DNA of 37,087 nucleotides, taken from Pseudomonadota bacterium (lineage in GTDB: Bacteria; Pseudomonadota; Gammaproteobacteria; Acidiferrobacterales; UBA6901). The notes below the pieces were generated by a model, which worked only from the letters and a program-made list of their open reading frames with translations, had not been told where the DNA came from and made no database searches. The position numbers were made by a program, and so were the translations under genes. The stretch's first letter is position 1. Each line of letters starts with the position of its first letter. Shown here piece after piece: positions 28,568 to 37,087 of the stretch. The stretch lies in contig JAJYCY010000005.1 in assembly GCA_021778035.1 (NCBI GenBank), positions 12,701-49,787 of the forward strand. Reading direction: 5' to 3'.

Positions 28568-29398
28568 ATGCCGCCGGATCTGGCCTTCCTGCTGCGCCTT
28601 GTGCGCGACACCGCCCGCTCGGAGCTTCTGCCGCGCTTTGCCGCTGTCACCGCGCAGACAAAACCAGACGGGAGCGCCGTGACGGAGGCGGATCTGGTGA
28701 TGCAGGATCGCCTGCAGGAGGCGCTTGCCAGACACTGGCCGGGAACCGCGTTTTTCAGCGAGGAGATGACCGTTGCCGAACATGAGCGGCTGATAGCCGA
28801 AGGCGGACGCGACCTCTGGTGCCTCGATCCGCTGGACGGCACTACTAATTACGCCTGCGGGCTGCCTTTTTTTTCTGTTTCACTGGCGCTGCTCGAAGGC
28901 GGCAGGCCGCGCCTGGCGGTTGTCTATGACCCCGTACGCGATGAATGTTTCAGTGCGACGCAGGGTGCCGGTGCCTGGTTCAATGACACACCCCTGCATG
29001 GACGCCGGCGCGAAGTGCCGCCCGCGCTCAGGCGGTGCGTCGCGGTTGTCGATTTCAAGCGCCTGGAAAAACACCTCGGCGGGGCCCTGGGGTCAAATCC
29101 GCCTTATGCATCCCAGCGCAATTTCGGATCCAGCGCCCTTGAATGGTGCTGGCTGGCACTGGGACGTTTCCATCTCTATCTGCATGGCGGACAGAGGCTG
29201 TGGGATTACGCTGCCGGCAGCCTTCTGTTGTCCGAGGCCGGTGGAATTTCAGCAACCCTGGAGGGCGAGCCGGTTTTCCTGATGACAGACGCGCCGCGCT
29301 CGGTGGTTGCGGTGGCCGACCAGAGCCTTTTTGACGCGTGGTCCGGATGGCTGCTACATGCCGCTCGTCGCGAGGGTCCATTCTGGAACCAGTCTTGA
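28568..29398 (+). CDS. Inositol monophosphatase family protein
   Basis: 276 aa; LWCLDPLDGTTNYACGLPFFSVSLAL and WDYAAGSLLLSEAGG metal-binding motifs. Confidence 0.93.
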   Translation: MPPDLAFLLRLVRDTARSELLPRFAAVTAQTKPDGSAVTEADLVMQDRLQEALARHWPGTAFFSEEMTVAEHERLIAEGGRDLWCLDPLDGTTNYACGLPFFSVSLALLEGGRPRLAVVYDPVRDECFSATQGAGAWFNDTPLHGRRREVPPALRRCVAVVDFKRLEKHLGGALGSNPPYASQRNFGSSALEWCWLALGRFHLYLHGGQRLWDYAAGSLLLSEAGGISATLEGEPVFLMTDAPRSVVAVADQSLFDAWSGWLLHAARREGPFWNQS

Positions 29399-29559
29399 AA
29401 CAGATCAGCAGAATGTCTGCGGATCGGCGATGGTCCGGGTACTTAGGATGGGGTAGTCCGGTGTGACCGGCCGCGCACGCCCGCGTCGGTGCCGGGACAG
29501 GTCTTCAGGTTCGCAGGAAGCGGACAACCGTATCCCGGACCCGAGGTGCCGTAGCACAC

Positions 29560-29581
29560 TGCAGGTTTCCTGCATTTTTTT
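29560..29581 (+). terminator. Rho-independent terminator downstream of the IMPase gene
   Basis: TGCAGG-TTT-CCTGCA followed by T7. Confidence 0.75.
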
Positions 29582-29956
29582 AATGCCCCTATAAATGGTA
29601 CTACCGGGCTGCTATTGCCCAAAGCCCATTGCTGAGGGAGAATACCGGGCCGATTTTTGACCTGAATCCGGGCATTGAGCCGGCCACGGGTTCTCCAGCC
29701 GATATTTGATTAGATAGTAAGAGTTATAACAATCCCTTCGGCGAACATGAGCCATGGCTGGCGTTGCCAAGTTCGAGCGCCACAGGGGATTTTCTTATTC
29801 AGAGCCTGTCCTGCGGCGGCGGCCGACTCCCCGAAGACGGGTGGAATTGGCTGCAATCAGGCCCGTTGTGCAGGAACAGGCGGGCGGCGCTGGGTGCATG
29901 CCGGACCCGAACCGAATTTGTGTACAGGATTTCAATTTTCTGAAGAGGATTAGCCC

Positions 29957-31978
29957 ATGTCAGCCAAACCCCAGCAGGCCATGCCTAGCCGTCGTGATCT
30001 CGCCAATGCGATCCGCGCCCTTTCCATGGATGCAGTGCAGAAGGCGAATTCAGGCCATCCGGGCGCACCTATGGGTATGGCCGACATTGCGGAAGTGCTG
30101 TGGAACGACTTCCTCAAACACAATCCTGCCAACCCGAAGTGGGTTGACCGAGACCGGTTCGTGCTGTCGAACGGGCACGGATCGATGCTGGTCTACAGTC
30201 TTCTGCACCTCACCGGCTACGATCTGCCGATGGAGGAGCTGAAGAATTTCCGCCAGCTCCATTCCAAGACTCCCGGACATCCGGAATACGGCTATACGCC
30301 GGGCGTCGAGACCACCACGGGTCCGCTTGGACAGGGCATCACGAATGCTGTCGGCATGGCAATCGCCGAAAAGCTGCTCGCCGGCCACTTCAATCGCGAT
30401 GGCCACCAGATTGTTGACCACCACACCTACGTGTTCCTCGGTGATGGCTGCATGATGGAGGGCATTTCGCACGAGGCCTGTTCACTCGCCGGCACCCTCG
30501 GACTGGGCAAACTCATCGCGTTCTATGATGACAACGGCATATCCATTGATGGCCACGTGGAAGGCTGGTTTACGGACGACACGCCGAAGCGCTTCGAGGG
30601 GTACGGCTGGCATGTGGTGCGCGCGGTTGACGGGCATGATTCCGAATCAGTGAGAAAGGCGATCGTCGAGGCGCGTGCGGTAGGTGACCGGCCATCGCTT
30701 ATCTGCTGCAAGACGGTCATCGGCTATGGAGCGCCTAATCTCAGTGGCAGCCATGACGCGCACGGCTCCGCCCTGGGCGAGGCGGAAGTGGCGGCCACGC
30801 GCCAGAATCTGGGATGGAAGTACGGTCCGTTTGTGATTCCCGATGAAATCTATGCCGGGTGGGAGGCGCGTTCGAAGGGCAAGGTGGCGGAAGATGCCTG
30901 GAACAAGAAATTTGCCGAATACCGCAAGGCCTATCCGGACCTCGCCGCCGAATTAGACCGTCGCCAGAAAGGCGAGCTTCCCGGTGACTGGGCCGTGAAG
31001 TCGGCGGAGTTCATCCGCTCGGTGGATGCCAAGGCTGAAACCATTGCTTCGCGCAAGGCATCACAGAATGCGCTCAATGGCTACGGGCCGGTGCTGCCCG
31101 AACTGCTTGGCGGTTCCGCCGATCTGGCCGGATCCAATCTTACTATGTGGAAGGGCTCGAAGGGCATCAGCCGTTCTGACAGCACTGGCAACTACGTGTA
31201 TTACGGTGTGCGCGAGTTTGGCATGTCGGCAATCATGAACGGCATCGCTCTGCACGGTGGTTTCATTCCGTACGGTGGCACCTTCCTGATGTTCTCGGAA
31301 TACGCGCGTAACGCGATCCGCATGGCGGCGCTCATGCGGCAGCGGGTGCTGTTCGTCTACACGCATGATTCGATCGGCCTCGGCGAAGATGGCCCCACGC
31401 ATCAGGCGGTCGAACAGACCGCGACCCTGCGGCTGGTCCCGAATCTGACCGTGTGGCGGCCCTGCGATGCCGTCGAATCCTCGGTTGCCTGGAAATGTGC
31501 GGTCGAGAAAACCGGCGGGCCGAGCGCGCTCATATTCTCGCGGCAGAATCTCCCGCACCAGAAGCGGGGGGCGCAGCAGATCGCCGAGATCGCGCGCGGC
31601 GGCTACATCCTGAGTGACGCGGCCGGCGGCAAGCCGGATGCCATCATCATTGCAACCGGCTCGGAAGTTGCGCTTGCCATGGAGGCGCAGAAGCTGCTTG
31701 CCGCACGTGGCCGAAATGTGCGCGTGGTGTCGATGCCGGCAACGGATGTTTTCGATGCACAGGATGAGGCCTATCGCGAGTCGGTGTTGCCGAAACGCGT
31801 CACCCGCCGCGTGGCAGTCGAAGCCGGCGTCACGGACGGCTGGCGGAAATATGTGGGCCTTGATGGCCGCGTCGTAGGTCTTGACCGCTTCGGCGAGTCG
31901 GCACCGGCCGGCGTCCTGTTCAAGCACTTCGGGTTCACCGCAGAAAATGTAGCCAAGGCTGTTGAGGCGCTCGGCTGA
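29957..31978 (+). CDS. tkt: Transketolase
   Basis: 673 aa; [56 protein letters not shown]. Confidence 0.98.
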   Translation: MSAKPQQAMPSRRDLANAIRALSMDAVQKANSGHPGAPMGMADIAEVLWNDFLKHNPANPKWVDRDRFVLSNGHGSMLVYSLLHLTGYDLPMEELKNFRQLHSKTPGHPEYGYTPGVETTTGPLGQGITNAVGMAIAEKLLAGHFNRDGHQIVDHHTYVFLGDGCMMEGISHEACSLAGTLGLGKLIAFYDDNGISIDGHVEGWFTDDTPKRFEGYGWHVVRAVDGHDSESVRKAIVEARAVGDRPSLICCKTVIGYGAPNLSGSHDAHGSALGEAEVAATRQNLGWKYGPFVIPDEIYAGWEARSKGKVAEDAWNKKFAEYRKAYPDLAAELDRRQKGELPGDWAVKSAEFIRSVDAKAETIASRKASQNALNGYGPVLPELLGGSADLAGSNLTMWKGSKGISRSDSTGNYVYYGVREFGMSAIMNGIALHGGFIPYGGTFLMFSEYARNAIRMAALMRQRVLFVYTHDSIGLGEDGPTHQAVEQTATLRLVPNLTVWRPCDAVESSVAWKCAVEKTGGPSALIFSRQNLPHQKRGAQQIAEIARGGYILSDAAGGKPDAIIIATGSEVALAMEAQKLLAARGRNVRVVSMPATDVFDAQDEAYRESVLPKRVTRRVAVEAGVTDGWRKYVGLDGRVVGLDRFGESAPAGVLFKHFGFTAENVAKAVEALG

Positions 31979-32021
31979 AAGTATTCCGATTTACACTCAC
32001 CTTCCGGGAGATATAAAGACA

Positions 32022-33032
32022 ATGTCAATTAAAGTCGCCATCAATGGCTACGGACGCATTGGCAGGAACGTCCTGCGTGCCCTGTACGAGTCCGGTCGCA
32101 AGGACATCAAGGTGGTTGCGATCAATGACCTTGGCAATGCCGAGACGAACGCCCACCTGACCCGTCACGATACCGTGCACGGAAAGTTTTCGGGTACTGT
32201 CAAGGTCGAAGGCGACCACATGCTCGTCAACGGCGACAGGATCCGTGTCTGCGGCGAGCGCGATCCGGCAAAGCTTCCCTGGAAAGACATGGGGATCGAC
32301 GTCGTGCTGGAGTGTACCGGTATTTTCCGCAACCGTGCCAAATGCCAGCCGCATATCGTCGCCGGTGCAAAAAAAGTCATCATCTCGGCACCTGCTGACA
32401 AGAATGAATGTGATGCCACGATTGTGTATGGCGTGAATCACAATGTGCTGAAGCGTGACATGACGGTGATTTCGAATGCCTCATGCACCACGAACTGCCT
32501 GGCGCCGCTGGTCAAGCCACTGCACGACAAGCTCGGGATCGTCAACGGACTGATGACGACAGTGCATTCATATACCAATGACCAGGTCCTGACGGACGTC
32601 TATCACAGTGACCTGTACCGCGCCCGGGCGGCGGCGCACAACATGATTCCGACCAAGACTGGCGCGGCACAGGCAGTCGGTCTGGTCCTGCCGGAACTGG
32701 ACGGGAAGCTTTCCGGGTTCGCGATACGTGTGCCGACAATCAATGTATCGGTTGTTGACCTTACGTTCGTGGCCAAGCGCGAGACAAGCAAAGACGAGGT
32801 CAACTCGATCATGAAGTCCGCCAGCGAAGCCGAGCTGAAGGGAATTCTGGCGTACAACACAGAGCCGCTCGTTTCGAGTGACTTCAACCACACAACCGTG
32901 TCGTCGACCTTCGACTCCACGCAGACGAAGGTCATCGGCAGCCTGGTCAAGGTGCTCTCCTGGTATGACAACGAGTGGGGATTCAGCAACCGGATGCTGG
33001 ATACCACCGTTGCCCTGATGGGCGCGAAGTAA
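32022..33032 (+). CDS. gap: Type I glyceraldehyde-3-phosphate dehydrogenase
   Basis: [36 protein letters not shown] active site, [12 protein letters not shown]; start refined to 32022. Confidence 0.98.
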   Translation: MSIKVAINGYGRIGRNVLRALYESGRKDIKVVAINDLGNAETNAHLTRHDTVHGKFSGTVKVEGDHMLVNGDRIRVCGERDPAKLPWKDMGIDVVLECTGIFRNRAKCQPHIVAGAKKVIISAPADKNECDATIVYGVNHNVLKRDMTVISNASCTTNCLAPLVKPLHDKLGIVNGLMTTVHSYTNDQVLTDVYHSDLYRARAAAHNMIPTKTGAAQAVGLVLPELDGKLSGFAIRVPTINVSVVDLTFVAKRETSKDEVNSIMKSASEAELKGILAYNTEPLVSSDFNHTTVSSTFDSTQTKVIGSLVKVLSWYDNEWGFSNRMLDTTVALMGAK

Positions 33033-33038
33033 GGCTGA

Positions 33039-33069
33039 CAGGGCGCAGGCGATTGCTGCCTGCGCCCTG
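33039..33069 (+). promoter_or_regulatory. gap-pgk intercistronic hairpin
   Basis: CAGGGCGCAGGC-gattgct-GCCTGCGCCCTG, perfect 12-bp stem 6 nt after the gap stop codon; no U-tract. Confidence 0.85.
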
Positions 33070-33097
33070 CCGATTCTGATGCCAGGGGATAATCTGC

Positions 33098-34279
33098 ATG
33101 TCCGTGCTTAAACTTACCGATCTCAACCTGAAGGACAAGCGTGTCCTGATCCGCTCGGATCTCAATGTACCCGTCAAGAACGGCAAAGTGACATCCGACG
33201 CCCGTATTACCGCGTCGCTGCCGACCTTCCGCCACTGCCTCAAATCTGGAGCGAAGGTCATGGTCATGTCGCATCTCGGGCGTCCTACCGAGGGCGAATA
33301 CAGCGCGGAGAACTCGCTGCAGCCGGTGGCAGAAGTGCTGTCGAGCAAGCTGGGACAGCCGGTGCGGCTTGTGAATGACTGGATCGATGGCGGATTCGAT
33401 GTTGCGGCCGGCGAGCTGGTGCTGCTCGAGAACGTGCGCTTCAACAAGGGCGAGAAGAAGAATGTTGACGATACGGCGCGCAAATATGCGGCACTCTGCG
33501 ACGTATTTGTCATGGATGCGTTCGGAACCGCGCATCGGGCAGAAGGTTCAACGCACGGTGTGGCCAAGTTTGCGCCGGTTGCGTGCGCAGGACTGCTGCT
33601 CGTGGAAGAGCTTGATGCTCTGAACAGGGCGCTGGCGGATCCCAAGAGACCTATGGTCGCGATAGTCGGCGGATCTAAGGTTTCCACGAAGCTTACGGTC
33701 CTGGAATCGCTGTCGCAGAAGGTGGATCAGCTCGTGGTCGGTGGCGGAATAGCCAATACGTTTCTGGCTGCTACCGGACAACCGATAGGCAAGTCGCTGG
33801 CGGAAACCGACCTCATTCCGACTGCAAAGAAACTGATTGAAATGATGTCCAGACGCGGAGCCAGGATTCCGATCGCGGTCGATGTCGTGGTAGGAAAGAA
33901 ATTCGATGCGCTTGAGCCGGCGGTTCTCAAGCATGTTGGCGCGGTTGCGGACGACGACATGATCTTCGATATCGGCCCGAAAAGCGCGCAGGAACTGGTC
34001 GACATCATCATGGCAGCCGGTACGGTGGTATGGAATGGGCCGGTGGGGGTGTTCGAGTTTGATCAGTTCGGGGCCGGCACCAAGAAGATTGCTGATGCCA
34101 TAGCCAGCACCAAGGCGTTTACGCTGGCCGGTGGTGGGGACACCATCGCGGCCATTCAGAAATACGGCATTTACGACAAGGTTTCATACATCTCGACGGC
34201 AGGCGGGGCTTTTCTCGAGTTTCTTGAAGGCAAGAAGCTTCCGGCAGTCGCGATTCTCGAAGAAAGAGCGAAGAAATAG
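33098..34279 (+). CDS. pgk: Phosphoglycerate kinase
   Basis: 393 aa; [53 protein letters not shown]. Confidence 0.98.
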   Translation: MSVLKLTDLNLKDKRVLIRSDLNVPVKNGKVTSDARITASLPTFRHCLKSGAKVMVMSHLGRPTEGEYSAENSLQPVAEVLSSKLGQPVRLVNDWIDGGFDVAAGELVLLENVRFNKGEKKNVDDTARKYAALCDVFVMDAFGTAHRAEGSTHGVAKFAPVACAGLLLVEELDALNRALADPKRPMVAIVGGSKVSTKLTVLESLSQKVDQLVVGGGIANTFLAATGQPIGKSLAETDLIPTAKKLIEMMSRRGARIPIAVDVVVGKKFDALEPAVLKHVGAVADDDMIFDIGPKSAQELVDIIMAAGTVVWNGPVGVFEFDQFGAGTKKIADAIASTKAFTLAGGGDTIAAIQKYGIYDKVSYISTAGGAFLEFLEGKKLPAVAILEERAKK

Positions 34280-34362
34280 CGTGGACCGGACGACCGAAGG
34301 CGCTACCTGCCCCCCGGCCGGAAACAGGATGGCCGCCTTTCGCGGAACCAGTCAAGGAATCT

Positions 34363-35802
34363 ATGTTTAGACGAACGAAGATTGTGGCGACCCTGGGTCC
34401 TGCCACCGACGATCCGAAAGTACTGGATAAACTCATTGAGGCCGGGGTAGATGTCGTCCGGCTGAATTTTTCCCACGGCAATGCGGAAGTGCAGATGCGT
34501 CGCGCGGAGGCTGCGCGAGAGCGGGCTCAGGCCCATGACCGCCAGGTGGGGGTGCTCGTTGACTTGCAGGGACCGAAGATCCGCATTGGAAAGTTCAAGG
34601 ACGGACACATCCAGCTTGCCGAAGGCGATACTTTCACCATCGATGTGGACTGTCCGCTTGATCAGGGCAGTCAGGACCGCGTTGGCACTACCTATAAGCT
34701 GCTGCCCGAGGACGTTTCGCGCGGCGCAACGCTGCTGCTTGATGATGGCCGCATCGTTCTCTGGGTGGACCACGTGTCGGGCAGTGAAGTGGTCTGCCGG
34801 GTGGTGGCAGGTGGCGATCTGTCGAATAACAAGGGCATCAACCGTCAGGGCGGAGGATTGTCGGCACAGGCACTGACGGACAAAGACCGGGAGGACATCA
34901 AGGCGGCTGCCTTGATGCACGCGGATTATGTAGCGATTTCCTTTCCCCGCAATGCCAAGGATGTGGAAGAGGCCCGTGAACTGCTCAGGGCGTCAGGCGG
35001 ACTTGGCGGCATTGTGGCCAAGATCGAGCGTGCCGAGGCGGTGAAGTCCATAGAAGAAATCATCCGCGCCGCCGACGCCGTGATGATTGCGCGCGGCGAT
35101 CTCGGCGTGGAGATTGGCGATGCAGCGCTTCCGCCGGTGCAGAAGCGGATCATCAAGCTTGCGCGCAAGATGAACCGAATCGTGATCACTGCGACCCAGA
35201 TGATGGAGTCGATGATCGAGAATGCGATTCCCACGCGTGCTGAAGTGTCGGATGTGGCAAATGCGGTGCTTGACGGAACTGATGCGGTGATGCTTTCCGC
35301 GGAAACCGCGATGGGTAAGCACCCGGTCGAAGCCGTGGCGGCGATGGACAGGGTTTGTCGCGAGGCGGAGAAGCACGAGGATTCGATCGTGCTCGACCAG
35401 CGCATGGACCAGCATTTCAGCCGGATGGATGAGGCAATTGCGCGCGCTACCATGTATGTGGCCAATCATCTCACGGTGCGGGCCATCGCGGCGTTGACCG
35501 AGTCCGGATCGACTGCGCTGTGGATGTCACGCATCAACTCGTCGGTGCCCATCTATGCGCTTACACCGCATGTCGAGACGCGGCGCAAGGTCACGCTCTA
35601 CCGCGGGGTCTATCCGGTCGGTTTCGTTCTGACCTCCAAGGATCCGGCGGTGGTCATGCAGGAAGCGGTCGATGAACTGCGCCGTCGAGGCGCCGTGCGT
35701 GACGGGGATCTGACAATTCTTACCATCGGGGAGCCGCTGGCGAAGCCAGGCGGCACAAATACCATGAAAATCGTACGGGTTGGAGATCTGCACAAGGACT
35801 AG
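34363..35802 (+). CDS. pyk: Pyruvate kinase
   Basis: 479 aa; FRRTKIVATLGPATDD, VMIARGDLGVEIG, ITATQMMESMIENAIPTRAEVSDVANAVLDGTDAVMLSAETA. Confidence 0.98.
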   Translation: MFRRTKIVATLGPATDDPKVLDKLIEAGVDVVRLNFSHGNAEVQMRRAEAARERAQAHDRQVGVLVDLQGPKIRIGKFKDGHIQLAEGDTFTIDVDCPLDQGSQDRVGTTYKLLPEDVSRGATLLLDDGRIVLWVDHVSGSEVVCRVVAGGDLSNNKGINRQGGGLSAQALTDKDREDIKAAALMHADYVAISFPRNAKDVEEARELLRASGGLGGIVAKIERAEAVKSIEEIIRAADAVMIARGDLGVEIGDAALPPVQKRIIKLARKMNRIVITATQMMESMIENAIPTRAEVSDVANAVLDGTDAVMLSAETAMGKHPVEAVAAMDRVCREAEKHEDSIVLDQRMDQHFSRMDEAIARATMYVANHLTVRAIAALTESGSTALWMSRINSSVPIYALTPHVETRRKVTLYRGVYPVGFVLTSKDPAVVMQEAVDELRRRGAVRDGDLTILTIGEPLAKPGGTNTMKIVRVGDLHKD

Positions 35803-36146
35803 CCGCGGATCTCCCCGGGTGCCGGGCTGGTCCGTGTATCTGCAATCACGGGCGGATTGCCTCCGGAGCGCTGCCGCAGGGAGGCTCTTGGCGCGGGTGG
35901 CTTATAGTTCCGGCCCGCATTCCGGTACTGCGTATGCGGACACCCTTGGGCGCAGAGTTCGCCGGGAGGATGTCAATTGCGCAGGGGTAATGATAGGCTA
36001 GGTACAACCATGTGTCCCGGAATCCGGCCCCTGTGGCGGCTGGTGGATGGCTAACAACAATTCGTGAGGCATGGAGAGGTTTTGCTGTTCCTTGCAGTTG
36101 AAATCCCGGATTCGGTGACATCAAATTTCACTTGTAGGAGATAGTC

Positions 36147-37087
36147 ATGGCATTAGTTTCTCTGCGCCAGGTGCTGGACCATGCCGCCGAGCATACGTAC
36201 GGCGTGCCTGCATTCAACGTCAACAATCTCGAGCAGATGCGTGCCATCATGGAGGCGGCGGCCGAAACCGACAGCCCGGTGATCGTCCAGGCATCAGCCG
36301 GGGCCCGTAAATATGCCGGCGCATCGTTCCTGCGTCACCTCATACTGGCCGCCATCGAAGAGTGGCCGCAGATACCGGTGGTAATGCATCAGGATCATGG
36401 CGCGAGCCCCGCGGTCTGTCAGCGTTCCATTCAGCTCGGCTTCTCGTCGGTCATGATGGACGGCTCGCTCAAAGAGGACATGAAGACGCCGGCCACCTAT
36501 GAATACAACGTCGATGTGACCAGGCGTGTGGTAGACATGGCCCATGCGTGCGGTGTTTCGGTGGAGGGCGAACTTGGATGTCTGGGCAGTCTCGAAACCG
36601 GGATGGCCGGAGAAGAAGACGGCTCGGGTGCCGAGGGCAAGCTTGATCACAGCCAGCTGTTGACTGATCCGGACCAGGCTGCGGACTTCGTGAAAAAGAC
36701 GAAGGTGGATGCGTTGGCAATTGCGATCGGCACAAGCCACGGTGCATACAAATTCACGCGGCCTCCGACCGGCGAGATCCTGGCCATCGAACGGATCAAG
36801 GCGATCCATAAGCGCATTCCGACGACGCACCTGGTGATGCATGGGTCGAGTTCGGTGCCGCAGGACTGGCTTAAAATGATCAACACCTACGGCGGCGATA
36901 TGGGTCAGACCTACGGCGTGCCTGTCGAGGAGATCCAGCAGGGCATCAAGCATGGTGTCCGCAAGGTCAATATCGACACCGATCTGCGCATGGCGTCCAC
37001 TGGAGCGGTACGCAAGTTCCTGGCGGAAAACAAGAAAGAATTCGATCCGCGCAAGTGGCTTGCGGCTGCCACCAAGGGCATGAAAGA
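36147..37087 (+). CDS. fba: Fructose-bisphosphate aldolase class II, 3'-truncated by window edge
   Basis: ATG at 36147 with RBS gtaggag; [38 protein letters not shown]..., [28 protein letters not shown]; open to the last base. Confidence 0.97.
   Translation, partial: MALVSLRQVLDHAAEHTYGVPAFNVNNLEQMRAIMEAAAETDSPVIVQASAGARKYAGASFLRHLILAAIEEWPQIPVVMHQDHGASPAVCQRSIQLGFSSVMMDGSLKEDMKTPATYEYNVDVTRRVVDMAHACGVSVEGELGCLGSLETGMAGEEDGSGAEGKLDHSQLLTDPDQAADFVKKTKVDALAIAIGTSHGAYKFTRPPTGEILAIERIKAIHKRIPTTHLVMHGSSSVPQDWLKMINTYGGDMGQTYGVPVEEIQQGIKHGVRKVNIDTDLRMASTGAVRKFLAENKKEFDPRKWLAAATKGMK

Noticed and set aside
29754-30242. 162-aa ORF in the tkt leader
   Set aside because: Runs out of frame into the conserved start of tkt; Arg/Pro-rich translation; more likely leader sequence.
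31061-31927. 288-aa minus-strand ORF opposite tkt
   Set aside because: Antisense of conserved transketolase; no motif or RBS context.
32603-33687. Minus-strand ORFs (310 and 234 aa) across gap/pgk
   Set aside because: They cross two conserved plus-strand genes and the intercistronic hairpin; shadow ORFs.
1-37087. CRISPR arrays, tRNA/rRNA genes, IS elements, prophage or defence genes
   Set aside because: No spaced repeats, tRNA-like cloverleaf, transposase/integrase motif or defence domain was recognised; gene content is conserved core. A tool scan (tRNAscan-SE, CRISPRCasFinder, PADLOC) could confirm.

Overview
The window is a compact, high-GC chromosomal segment that reads as gammaproteobacterial housekeeping DNA, with gene order resembling the pilTU / pyr-gsh / pil-chp locus of Pseudomonas-type genomes. 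From left to right it contains: the 3' end of a Sel1-repeat protein; an exported protein of unknown function; a minus-strand cluster of dynamin-like GTPase, DUF167, YggT and proC; the divergent retraction ATPases pilT-pilU; a minus-strand block pyrC'(DHOase-like)-pyrB-pyrR-ruvX-algH-tonB-gshB-gshA; the plus-strand Pil-Chp chemosensory cluster pilG-pilH-pilI-pilJ-chpA plus two CheW-like genes; a minus-strand bioA; a thioredoxin-fold protein; a conserved hypothetical; an inositol-monophosphatase-family protein; and a central carbon cluster tkt-gap-pgk-pyk-fba (fba runs off the right edge). I saw no mobile element, CRISPR array, tRNA or rRNA. No wholly new system is evident. The observations most worth a second look are: (1) a dynamin-like GTPase coupled to the proC-yggT-yggU cluster, with the neighbouring gene's intrinsic terminator inside its 3' coding end; (2) a DHOase homologue whose HxH metal motif is RxR; (3) two long, perfect intercistronic hairpins without U-tracts (pilI/pilJ, with the stop codon in the loop, and gap/pgk); (4) competing hairpins upstream of pilT; (5) a Chp cluster lacking pilK/chpB, with degenerate Hpt-like modules in ChpA.
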